From positions 1 to 64,000 of the forward strand of contig NZ_BJDW01000008.1 of NCBI RefSeq assembly GCF_005405345.1: a stretch of DNA of 64,000 nt. The letters run 5' to 3'. The notes under the pieces were generated by a model, which was not told the DNA's origin, made no database searches, and saw only the letters and a program-made list of their open reading frames with translations. Of the stretch, positions 46,958 through 54,431 are shown one piece after another. The translations under genes and the position numbers were made by a program. Numbering within the stretch: the first letter of the stretch is position 1; each line of letters starts with the position of its first letter. The stretch is from Enterococcus viikkiensis. GTDB taxonomy: Bacteria > Bacillota > Bacilli > Lactobacillales > Enterococcaceae.

Positions 46958-47265
46958 TTAGCGAAGCAAGTCAATACCGGGATTTTTTAATACCGTGAGA
47001 ACCTGTTCTTTGGTCGTCAAAGGAACATCGCCGTGAATCGTGTGAGCTAAAACGGCATTCATTGTTGCAAACTCGACCGTCTCGACTAATGACCAACCTT
47101 CTGCATAGCCAGCTAAAATACCCGCAGCATACGCATCGCCAGCGCCAATCCGATCTAAGATAGTTAGTTCATGTCTCTGACTGACCACCTGTTCCCTACG
47201 ATTATAAAGAAAGCCTTGCAGTTGTTTTTGATTCTTTTCATGGGTTTCATTCTATCGCTGTCGGT
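46958..47265 (-). pseudogene. C-terminal relic of a PfkB-type 2-keto-3-deoxygluconate kinase
   Basis: Minus-strand codons from about 47265 read HEKNQKQLQGFLYNRREQ and then HELTILDRIGAGDAYAAGIL, the substrate lid and GAGD catalytic motif of KdgK-like kinases, on to a stop at 46958. A TAG lies just upstream and the first two thirds of the gene are absent. It has no promoter or ribosome site. Confidence 0.75.
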
Positions 47266-47291
47266 TATGAAATAGGGTTACCTGAAAAAAA

Positions 47292-47323
47292 AGTAGTTAA
47301 CGATCCGTTCTTCGTTAACTACT
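47292..47323 (-). terminator. Terminator of the MarR-rhodanese operon
   Basis: A 12-bp stem AGTAGTTAACGA/TCGTTAACTACT with an 8-base loop is followed on the minus strand by eight Ts, just after the rhodanese-like gene. Confidence 0.88.
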
Positions 47324-47329
47324 CGTTTT

Positions 47330-47692
47330 TTATAATTCTTCAATCGGCAAGTTCATGCCTTTCCATCCTTCCATCGCACCGGCCAATTCATAGGCTTCAA
47401 AACCAGCTGATAATAGAATCAACAGAGCTTCTTTTCCTAACGTTGTCCCGCCAGTCCAGTCGTAGACAATATAGGTCTTAGTTTTATCCAATTCTGCCAA
47501 ATGGTCTGCTAAATCTTTAGCAGGCATCGCAATTGCCCCTTTGATTTGATCTTTTTTTACTTGTGCTGGCGCGTTACGGACATCTAAAACGACATAAGGA
47601 GAATCTTCCTTATCCATATTTTCTAAAACAACAAAGTGGTTGATGTATAGGCTCAAGTAGGTTTTTAATAGCTCAATTTTCTTTTCGTTCAT
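47330..47692 (-). CDS. Rhodanese-like domain protein lacking the catalytic cysteine
   Basis: The 120-residue protein has the rhodanese fold (YVVLDVRNAPAQVKKDQIKGAIAMP; later YELAGAMEGWKGMNLPIEEL). Where active rhodaneses have a Cys opening the CxxGxRS loop, this protein reads YDWTGGTTLGK, with no cysteine anywhere in the chain. It is therefore unlikely to transfer sulfur and may instead bind a ligand or partner. It follows the MarR gene by 5 bases and shares its promoter. Confidence 0.8.
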   Translation of the reverse strand: MNEKKIELLKTYLSLYINHFVVLENMDKEDSPYVVLDVRNAPAQVKKDQIKGAIAMPAKDLADHLAELDKTKTYIVYDWTGGTTLGKEALLILLSAGFEAYELAGAMEGWKGMNLPIEEL

Positions 47693-47697
47693 TTTTA

Positions 47698-48222
47698 TTA
47701 CTCCATTTCTTTCGTTAATTTGGTGGTGCCTTGTTTAATTTTATTTAATAGGTAGAAAAACTGGTCGATCTCTTTTTCAGACAATTCCTCCATCAGCGTA
47801 TTAACAAATTCAAAATTATCCGGCAAAAAAGCCTCCAGAGCTTTTTTCCCTTCATCAGTCATTTGAATCTGAACCGCCCGTTTATCTATTAGCGACGGGA
47901 TCTTTTTGATTCGCTGTTCTTTTTCCATACTGTTTAACAGCTTGGTAATGGTAGCTCGTGAAGCCCCGAGTTTTTCTGCCAATTCAGATGGTAGCAGCCT
48001 GTTTTCTTTCGCTGAATTCAGAAACATCAAAATAATAAACTTTGATTCAGACAAACCATACTGCGCTAAGACCTGATCGTAAGCCTTCTGCATCTCACGA
48101 TAGGTCCACTGCAGTTCTAAAAACAATAGTGACCGTTCTGAATTTGAAGATTTCGCATATTGATCAATAGTCAACTTCATCCGTTGATTGTTGGGGCGAT
48201 CTTTGAACGTAAATCTTTCCAT
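47698..48222 (-). CDS. MarR-family transcription regulator
   Basis: The 174-residue winged-helix protein has the MarR core: YGLSESKFIILMFL, LPSELAEKLGASRATITKLLNSMEKEQRI (recognition helix) and the wing KKIPSLIDKRAVQIQMTDEGKKAL. It leads an operon with the cysteine-less rhodanese. A palindrome TTAGCCGGCTAA at its promoter is the likely self-operator. Inducer unknown. Confidence 0.87.
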   Translation of the reverse strand: MERFTFKDRPNNQRMKLTIDQYAKSSNSERSLLFLELQWTYREMQKAYDQVLAQYGLSESKFIILMFLNSAKENRLLPSELAEKLGASRATITKLLNSMEKEQRIKKIPSLIDKRAVQIQMTDEGKKALEAFLPDNFEFVNTLMEELSEKEIDQFFYLLNKIKQGTTKLTKEME

Positions 48223-48243
48223 GAGTCTCTCCTTCGAATTTGA

Positions 48244-48291
48244 TTAGCCGGCTAACTAAATTCAGTATAAACCTATTTTGATAAAAGTCAA
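48244..48291 (-). promoter_or_regulatory. MarR operon promoter with palindromic operator
   Basis: TTGACT (48286-48291) and TATACT (48264-48269) are 16 bases apart on the minus strand. The perfect 12-bp palindrome TTAGCCGGCTAA (48244-48255) lies just after the -10 box, over the expected start site, a classic repressor position. Confidence 0.7.
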
Positions 48292-48324
48292 CTTGTGCGG
48301 CTCAGATCTTTTCAGTCAAAAAAG

Positions 48325-48363
48325 GTGAAGGCTCCCATCCATACGCACGTCAAGAGCCTTCAC
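48325..48363 (-). terminator. Terminator of a vanished gene
   Basis: A 10-bp stem GTGAAGGCTC/GAGCCTTCAC with a T-run on the minus strand follows the short coding remnant at 48368-48475 by five bases. Confidence 0.6.
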
Positions 48364-48367
48364 TTTA

Positions 48368-48475
48368 TTATTTTTCTAATAAATAATAATCCAACTGAAA
48401 TTTTCGATTTCCCTTCACAAGTAAATTCCGTTGCTGAGGCGTTGGATAATAACCCACTTTGATCGCTTTGGCACT
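48368..48475 (-). pseudogene. C-terminal coding remnant, unidentified
   Basis: About 33 codons on the minus strand (AKAIKVGYYPTPQQRN, then LLVKGNRKFQLDYYLLEK) end at a TAA and a terminator. A TAA stop lies directly upstream in frame. It looks like the tail of a deleted gene. I do not recognise it. The stretch 48476-48738 holds no gene I can support. Confidence 0.35.
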
Positions 48476-48738
48476 TTACAGGTGTTAGGATGGACATTTT
48501 GATCAGACAATCATTTCTGTTCTAGCCCTTGAGGACACAGTAAAAAGCAGGACCTGATCCTCAATAACTACTCGATTCGAACTTTCACCCATAAAATCAA
48601 ATACTTGTGGAGTGACGCGTCTTCCTAGACGGTTTTATTTCTTCAAATCATACCTTTTGAAAGCAAGGATTACTCCTGTTTTCCCGACCGTTTGTGCGTT
48701 CAGGATGATTAGATACATTTTTTCTATTTTATGAAAAA

Positions 48739-48768
48739 AGCAAATCAAGCAATTTCGCTTGATTCGCT
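48739..48768 (-). terminator. Terminator of the MATE gene
   Basis: Arms AGCAAATCAAGC and GCTTGATTCGCT (one mismatch) with a 6-base loop, then TTTTTTC on the minus strand. Confidence 0.8.
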
Positions 48769-48788
48769 ACCTATTTCTATGAATTAAA

Positions 48789-50162
48789 TTACCCTTCATA
48801 ATCAACTGTCGCTAGTGTCTCTTCTTTCGTCAACTGTTTGATCCCCATGTAATACCAAATGCCCGTCAATACTGCCGAAACTCCATCAGCAAATGGTGCC
48901 GCATGTAGTAAACCGTCCATTCCCCATTGTCGCGAGAAAATCAAAATAGCTGGGATCAATAAAATGATTTGCCGCGTCAAGGTCAAGAAGATCGCAGAAC
49001 GAGTCCGTCCAGTGGCTTGGAAAAAGTTTGACGCGACGATTTGAAAGCCAATCACTGGTAAAAATAAAAACCAAGACCGTAAAGCTTTGCTGCCAAAAGC
49101 AACCAACTCTGGTTCACGGTTGAACAGACTGACTAACAGCTCTGGCGCCACTCTGGTGAGGATCCAACCAACGACGACAATCGTCGTAGCGGTTAAGATC
49201 GCTAACTTCTGTGCTTCTTTGACCCGCTGATATTTTTTAGCCCCAAAGTTGAAACTAACGATTGGCTGCGCCCCTTGAACCAATCCAGTAATGGGCATCA
49301 AGAGTATTGTTTGCACACTATTGACGATCCCCATTCCAGAGACAGCGATATCTCCGCCATAGACTAATAAATTCATGTTCAGTACCACATTCAGCAGACT
49401 ATTTCCTAGCTGCAATAAGAAATTAGGTAACCCTAGCGCCGTAATCCGCGTCGCCGTGTGGAGGCGAATTCGCATATTTTTCAGCTGAATCTGATGGTGG
49501 CTACGCCGACTAAAGAAATACGCCAGAATCCACACCATTGAAATAAATTGAGACAAAATCGTCGCAGCCGCCGCCCCTGACATACCCATTTTTAAAACAT
49601 AAATAAAGATCGGATCGAGAATAATATTGACACCGGCACCCATAAACATCGTGATCATCGCCAATTTTGGTTGACCGTCTGCCCGTAAAAAATTATTCAA
49701 ACCTAAACTAACGATTTGAAAAACCGCACCAAAGAAAATGATACGCATATATTCTGTCGCAAAAGGCAACACTGTTTCACTGGCACCAAACAACTGTAAA
49801 ACCGGTCCCAAAAAAAGCTGCCCTAAAATCATAAACAGCACTCCACTGAAAAGCAGCAAGGAAAAGGCATTTCCTAGAGCTAGTTCTGCCTCTTGCGGCT
49901 TCTTCTCTCCAAGCTTCATGGAAAAAAGTGTCGCACCTCCGACACCAAATAATAATCCGATGGAAAGCAGAATGATCATAATAGGAAACCCTATGGTGAT
50001 GCCTGCTAGTCCATTCGCGCCTAAATCAGGTGCATTGCCGATATAAATGCGGTCCACCACATTGTACAAGGCATTGACCATCATGCCGATAATTGCTGGA
50101 ATCGAAAACTTGATTAATAAATTTGAAACCTTCTCAGTTCCTAAAGGATTTGTTTCTTCCAT
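48789..50162 (-). CDS. MATE family multidrug efflux transporter
   Basis: The 457-residue protein has about 12 membrane spans in two halves and typical MATE phrases (KFSIPAIIGMMVNALYNVVDRIYIG, GIGFPIMI-like loop, and QPIVSFNFGAKKYQRVKEA mid-protein). Such pumps use Na+ or H+ to expel cationic drugs; this one is in the MepA/NorM-like Firmicute group. GAGGAG lies before the ATG at 50162, so that start is preferred to 50186. It follows a MarR gene by 54 bases, as in mepRA. Confidence 0.85.
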   Translation of the reverse strand: MEETNPLGTEKVSNLLIKFSIPAIIGMMVNALYNVVDRIYIGNAPDLGANGLAGITIGFPIMIILLSIGLLFGVGGATLFSMKLGEKKPQEAELALGNAFSLLLFSGVLFMILGQLFLGPVLQLFGASETVLPFATEYMRIIFFGAVFQIVSLGLNNFLRADGQPKLAMITMFMGAGVNIILDPIFIYVLKMGMSGAAAATILSQFISMVWILAYFFSRRSHHQIQLKNMRIRLHTATRITALGLPNFLLQLGNSLLNVVLNMNLLVYGGDIAVSGMGIVNSVQTILLMPITGLVQGAQPIVSFNFGAKKYQRVKEAQKLAILTATTIVVVGWILTRVAPELLVSLFNREPELVAFGSKALRSWFLFLPVIGFQIVASNFFQATGRTRSAIFLTLTRQIILLIPAILIFSRQWGMDGLLHAAPFADGVSAVLTGIWYYMGIKQLTKEETLATVDYEG

Positions 50163-50215
50163 CTTATTCTCCTCACTTGTGTTCATACTTCTTATTCACT
50201 GCCTAGCTAAACCTT

Positions 50216-50671
50216 TTACCGATCCATCGTTGCGGAGGTTTCCCTATTTTTTTCAAACGCATCCACTTTATCTACCAACTCTTCTAAGATGGAAAAGATA
50301 GCTTGTTGTTTTTCTTCATCAAAGTCCCCTAACAAAATCTTATTCCATTCCATCAAACTGTTTTTGATGCCTTCTCTGATGGTTACTCCCTTATCTGTCA
50401 AAAAGACGCGGTTACAGCGTTTGTCTACTTGATCTTTTTCTTTTCTTACAAACCCTTTTTGCACCAAAGCTTGGATTGTTCGAGTCATTAAGGCCTTGTC
50501 CACTTGCAAATAATGAGCGATCTCTTCTTGAGTCACTCCCGGATGTTCATAGAGGAACATCAAGACCGGCTGCTCCGCTGATGTGACGTGATAGGGTTTC
50601 AACGCGGTATTTAAATAGATCTGATTCTTACGATACAAAATCGAGATCAATCTTCCTGGAACTTTATCCAT
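50216..50671 (-). CDS. MarR-family repressor of the MATE pump
   Basis: The 151-residue protein shows the MarR fold with VTSAEQPVLMFLYEHPGVTQEEIAHYLQVDKALMTRTIQALVQKG (HTH) and the wing KEKDQVDKRCNRVFLTDKG. Its promoter carries two palindromes TTGACwwrTCAA. Gene order (regulator, then MATE pump) matches mepR-mepA of staphylococci, suggesting drug-induced relief of repression. Confidence 0.87.
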   Translation of the reverse strand: MDKVPGRLISILYRKNQIYLNTALKPYHVTSAEQPVLMFLYEHPGVTQEEIAHYLQVDKALMTRTIQALVQKGFVRKEKDQVDKRCNRVFLTDKGVTIREGIKNSLMEWNKILLGDFDEEKQQAIFSILEELVDKVDAFEKNRETSATMDR

Positions 50672-50690
50672 AGCTACCTCCCACTAGTAA

Positions 50691-50736
50691 TTGACTTGTC
50701 AACTATTATTTTAAGTACAGCTCGTTGATAAGTCAA
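50691..50736 (-). promoter_or_regulatory. MarR-MATE promoter with two operator palindromes
   Basis: TTGACT (50731-50736) and TAAAAT (50708-50713) are 17 bases apart on the minus strand. Palindromes TTGATAAGTCAA (50725-50736) and TTGACTTGTCAA (50691-50702) cover the -35 box and the start-site region. They begin two 22-bp near-direct repeats set 34 bases apart. Confidence 0.75.
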
Positions 50737-50757
50737 CTATTATTTTGCAAGAAAAAA

Positions 50758-50781
50758 GGATCCAACGAATTCGTTAGATCC
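50758..50781 (-). terminator. Terminator of the metallophosphoesterase gene
   Basis: A near-perfect palindrome GGATCCAACGAATTCGTTAG with the rest of its arm is followed by TTTTTTC on the minus strand, two bases after the stop codon. Confidence 0.8.
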
Positions 50782-50783
50782 CG

Positions 50784-52466
50784 TTACTTCTCGCTGTTTA
50801 AAAGGTTCATCAACTCAAACCCGGTATTGACCTTTGAATAGATTGAGCAAACCACAAAAAGAGTTTTTCCGCCAAAGACAACTTTTGCGAAGCGGCGGGA
50901 AGAAGCTGGGATATGATGGTGTCCATGAATCACACCGAGAATATTATATTCCGCAAAAAGTTCTTCGATTCCCGGTTCTTGGCAAACATTTTCCTTATTA
51001 TACGCTTCGCTCGTTGGTGACAGTAGGCTCAGCTCATTAAACAATGGGGCATGAGAGACGATCACCGTTGGTATTTCTCGATCCTCTCCCAGCAACTCTT
51101 TCAATATTTTCAAAAGAAATCGTTGAACGGCTGCCTTTCTTTGAACTAACGCCACGGGGATCGTTAATCCAATATACCGAACACCTTCATGGATTAAACC
51201 TTCATTGTTCAATACGTGCATTTTCGCAAAACGTTGCGTCAACTCACCTTTCACTACTTCATAAAAAGGGGCATCGCCGATTGGTAACAAATATGAAGCT
51301 TCCTCTGGATCAGTTGTTAGAGCTTTGAACCATTCATAGTGGAAAAATGATTGCCATTTTTTCCAATCATTCGTCGTGGTATCCGCACTTTCTGGCAGCA
51401 CATCTAGTAATTCGTGCATTCCTATAACATAGATTCCAGCAATCTCCTGATTCTCTACCTTAGAATCTGAAACATCTCCAGCCAAGATATTAAAGTTTCG
51501 ATTGACGAAAGGCAACTGCCCCTCAGTCGCATGAATATCTGAAAGTACATTGATCAAGTTCCGGTTTTCGGCGGAATGGACATTTTCAAAGGATTGGGCT
51601 AATTCATCTGGATGAACGCTATGGGCAATATAATTCTCACGTAAATGAGTGAGCTCTTTGCCATATTCTGAGCGCAATAATGGCTGAGTATTGATCAGCG
51701 GCTGGTTTGTTAGCTGCAACGCATTTTCGATACCCTGTTTGACTTCCTGTGGCAATAAAGCCAAGGCAGTTTCGATATTCGAATGAATCGACAAATTATT
51801 TTCTAATAATAGAGGATCTGGTTCAGTCGAATCCAACAGCCGCACATTTCCTCCGTCGATCATCAAAGGCAGTGCATTGGTCGCCTGTATAACAAAATTC
51901 AAATATTCCGAAAGATAACCGGAGATACCGGTTTTAAGATTCTCACTAAATAAAAACTTTCCGGCTAAATTGGCTGACAGTGGACCCGTCTCGTCGTGCT
52001 GCATCAGACGCCCGGTTACTTGGATCTCTAGTAACGGATTTTGCAGAATCGCGTTGTAAGCCTGCTTCACGTCAAAAGAATTTTCGCTTACCTTTTGGCC
52101 TGAGACTTGAAAAATACTTTTGACTAAATAGTTTTCAATCGTTGATTGGTGCAATTCGATATATTGTCGAACTCCTTCTGGCCGAATCAAGTATTGGATT
52201 CCCGCTCGTTGGATATAGTTCCGCGCGGTATCATAAGGGATCGCCGAATAAACCAAATCCCCCTTTGTTGAGATACTTAGGGAGTGATCTCGCGTATTAT
52301 ACGTCAATTGAAAATACTCATTTTTAAAGACCGTCTTATTGACGGGGCGGCGCTTATTTTCCGGAAACAACTCGATGCGCGAGGCTAAAGCCAATGGCAA
52401 GTGGATTTTATCGGTCTGAGGTAAAAAGCCTTTTCGTCTACTGAGTTTATTTTCATCGTCAGCCAT
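50784..52466 (-). CDS. Large calcineurin-like metallophosphoesterase with unknown N-terminal domain
   Basis: The 560-residue protein has a C-terminal phosphoesterase domain from about residue 305: the metal motifs VLSDIHATE, ILAGDVSD, VIVSHAPLF and GVIHGHHH. The first 300 residues, rich in predicted helix with YNAILQNPLLEIQVTGRL and GISGYLSEYLNFVIQATNALPL, match no family I know. There is no signal peptide or membrane span, so it is cytoplasmic. AAGGAGGTG precedes the ATG. It stands alone with its own terminator. The substrate could be a nucleotide, nucleic acid or protein phosphate. Confidence 0.75.
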   Translation of the reverse strand: MADDENKLSRRKGFLPQTDKIHLPLALASRIELFPENKRRPVNKTVFKNEYFQLTYNTRDHSLSISTKGDLVYSAIPYDTARNYIQRAGIQYLIRPEGVRQYIELHQSTIENYLVKSIFQVSGQKVSENSFDVKQAYNAILQNPLLEIQVTGRLMQHDETGPLSANLAGKFLFSENLKTGISGYLSEYLNFVIQATNALPLMIDGGNVRLLDSTEPDPLLLENNLSIHSNIETALALLPQEVKQGIENALQLTNQPLINTQPLLRSEYGKELTHLRENYIAHSVHPDELAQSFENVHSAENRNLINVLSDIHATEGQLPFVNRNFNILAGDVSDSKVENQEIAGIYVIGMHELLDVLPESADTTTNDWKKWQSFFHYEWFKALTTDPEEASYLLPIGDAPFYEVVKGELTQRFAKMHVLNNEGLIHEGVRYIGLTIPVALVQRKAAVQRFLLKILKELLGEDREIPTVIVSHAPLFNELSLLSPTSEAYNKENVCQEPGIEELFAEYNILGVIHGHHHIPASSRRFAKVVFGGKTLFVVCSIYSKVNTGFELMNLLNSEK

Positions 52467-52671
52467 TCAAGCACCTCCTTCTTCACAGGTTCTATTTGCG
52501 AAAATTATACCGCAAAAATTGATCAGCGAGACATTTCTGATAAAAAATTTTGTGCGTTAAGCTTTCTCTAAGCTTTGCCTTGTAGACTGCACTTATGGCT
52601 GAGTAAGGCAGGAACAAAAGACCGAATCAAACAAATCTAGCAAATGCTTGAGTCAATGATCCCCTAAAAAC

Positions 52672-52719
52672 AAGAAACAGCCCAAAGAACTTCGATTAGG
52701 TTCTTGGGGCCGTTTCTTC
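52672..52719 (-). terminator. Terminator of the K+ channel gene
   Basis: A long stem of about 20 bp with small mismatches (AAGAAACAGCCCAAAGAAC against GGTTCTTGGGGCCGTTTCTT) with GTTTTT on the minus strand. Confidence 0.8.
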
Positions 52720-52723
52720 AATC

Positions 52724-53089
52724 TTATTTTTCGGTCTCTACCTTCGTATTGGCAGTTCCACGTTTTTCTTTATGGTACTCTATCAATGCTCGATTGAAAT
52801 TTGCAATCAAGGCGGTAAGAATTCCTACACCAATCAGCACATAGACGATGGTAAATACTTTCCCCAGCGCTGTGTGGGGAATAAAATCGCCATACCCCAC
52901 CGTCGCAAGAGTCATCACCGCAAAATACAGCGCATCAAGATAGGCCATGCCCTCAATATTATGATAAAAAACGGTCCCAATCACTAGAATAAATACTACC
53001 GCTAGTATAACGGCCTTTTGTTCCTCTTGTTTAAATAAAATTTTTAGAATACGCCAGAGGCTTCTGAATAATAAAATAAATGAGATCAT
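52724..53089 (-). CDS. Two-helix potassium channel
   Basis: The 121-residue protein has an N-terminal amphipathic stretch, membrane helix 1 (AVILAVVFILVIGTVFY), a pore helix, the selectivity filter TLATVGYGDF, and membrane helix 2 (VFTIVYVLIGVGILTALIANF). This is the KcsA-like minimal pore without RCK or voltage-sensor domains; four copies form the channel. It complements the Kdp import system in the same window, though the two are far apart and not co-transcribed. Confidence 0.88.
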   Translation of the reverse strand: MISFILLFRSLWRILKILFKQEEQKAVILAVVFILVIGTVFYHNIEGMAYLDALYFAVMTLATVGYGDFIPHTALGKVFTIVYVLIGVGILTALIANFNRALIEYHKEKRGTANTKVETEK

Positions 53090-53219
53090 CGACGGTCTCC
53101 TTTAATTTGTTACCTCTATCGTAGCATTACTTGCTAGAATCACAAAATTATTCTAGGTTTGATTACAAAAAATTTGACGTATTTCCTCATTCAAGTCGCT
53201 TCTACCAGTATAAACGAGC

Positions 53220-53993
53220 TTAAATCCAGCCAAATTTCACACAAGCATTATAAATACCGTCCTCAACATTGCGATCCGTTACATAATCCGCCCGCGCTTT
53301 CAGCTTCTCGGCTCCATTCCCCATCGCAATACTCGTCCAACTAGGATCGAACATGACCAAGTCATTCAAATCGTCGCCAAAAACAACTACCTCTTTTTGC
53401 GGTAAGGTTAAATAATCCAGCACATCGAGAATCCCTTGTTTTTTATTATCGTGCTGACACATGATATATTCTGGCACGAAACGCAGTTTGGTAAATTTTT
53501 CCGGCTCTGGGATCAACGGATCTTGTTCTTTTGACAACGCTAAATAAAATTTAAAAATTTCTGGGGCTTCATCTACCTTGAAGTTTGGATCAATCACATA
53601 GTTTGTCGGTTCTTGTCGTGGGCCAACTTGCTCGCGAAATAGATCATTGGCAGCATAGACTTTTTCCGAATCATCTAAAACAATCAGCACGCCAATCCCT
53701 AGCCGCTCGGCCTGATGGATCACGGCTAACGCTTCCGCCCGATCTAACGGCGTATTTTTCACCAACTGATTATGGAGAACTAACCCCATCCCACCGGAGC
53801 AAACCATATTTTCTAAACCAAGCGACTCCAATAATCCGCGGCATTTATAGTGAGCCCGGCCTGTCGCGATAGAAACGAAATGACCGTTTTTTTCTAGCAA
53901 CTCCAGCGCCCGTTTCGCACTTGGAACGACTGTTCCGGTCTTCCGATCCGTCAAGGTTCCATCAATATCAAAGAAAAACACCTTCTTTTCCAT
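53220..53993 (-). CDS. HAD-IIB (Cof-type) phosphatase
   Basis: The 257-residue HAD hydrolase has VFFFDIDGTLTDRKTG at the start, SIATGRAHYKCRG, and the last motif VVFGDDLNDLVMF followed by SIAMGNG. The C2-type cap is in the middle. The plain Cof/YkrA-like type dephosphorylates small phosphorylated metabolites. Single gene; substrate unknown. Confidence 0.83.
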   Translation of the reverse strand: MEKKVFFFDIDGTLTDRKTGTVVPSAKRALELLEKNGHFVSIATGRAHYKCRGLLESLGLENMVCSGGMGLVLHNQLVKNTPLDRAEALAVIHQAERLGIGVLIVLDDSEKVYAANDLFREQVGPRQEPTNYVIDPNFKVDEAPEIFKFYLALSKEQDPLIPEPEKFTKLRFVPEYIMCQHDNKKQGILDVLDYLTLPQKEVVVFGDDLNDLVMFDPSWTSIAMGNGAEKLKARADYVTDRNVEDGIYNACVKFGWI

Positions 53994-54078
53994 ACTCTCC
54001 CCACTTTCATTTTTTTCTTGCTACGCCCTGTCTTTAATGCTTTCTCATTGTATCACAGCGCCACCAGGTAAAAGCCTA

Positions 54079-54114
54079 AAAAAGTGAACAGCCAATTTGG
54101 CTATTCACTTTTTT
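54079..54114 (-). terminator. Terminator of the lia genes
   Basis: A stem AAAAAGTGAACAGCCAA against TTGGCTATTCACTTTTTT (one mismatch) lies about 25 bases after the liaY stop, with T runs. It leaves no room for a third lia gene. Confidence 0.88.
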
Positions 54115-54139
54115 AATCGATTCAATTGTTTTGAAGCTC

Positions 54140-54418
54140 TTAGAAGTCATTCCAATCGTCTTCGGCGCGTTTGCGTTGCGCTTTTGTTGCTCGTTTAGGG
54201 CGTTGCTCCCGTTGTCTATCACGTTGTTGTCCAGCTTCTTTTGGCATCAACAACATAAATAAGATATATAACAAGATCGGTCCGCCATTAAGCACGATCG
54301 TTGCAAAAACAAAGATTACCCGAACAATCGTTGGATCGATGCCAAAATATTCGGCAACACCGGCTAATGTACCGGTCAACATTTTATTATTTTGTGATTT
54401 AGTCATTTTTTTACTCAT
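54140..54418 (-). CDS. liaY: PspC-domain membrane protein LiaY
   Basis: The 92-residue protein has the PspC core (NKMLTGTLAGVAEYFGIDPTIVRVIFVFATIV, then a second hydrophobic helix LLYILFMLLMP) and a charged Arg/Lys/Gln-rich tail ending DDWNDF. Lying 13 bases after a LiaX-like gene, it matches LiaY of enterococci, a transmembrane partner in the membrane stress response to daptomycin and antimicrobial peptides. AAAGGAGC lies before the ATG at 54418. LiaZ, the usual third member, is absent here. Confidence 0.8.
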   Translation of the reverse strand: MSKKMTKSQNNKMLTGTLAGVAEYFGIDPTIVRVIFVFATIVLNGGPILLYILFMLLMPKEAGQQRDRQREQRPKRATKAQRKRAEDDWNDF

Positions 54419-54431
54419 CACTGATGCTCCT

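Noticed and set aside
47330-47692. Active sulfurtransferase linked to the persulfide module
   Set aside because: There is no catalytic cysteine, and it is 11 kb away under a MarR promoter with a different operator.
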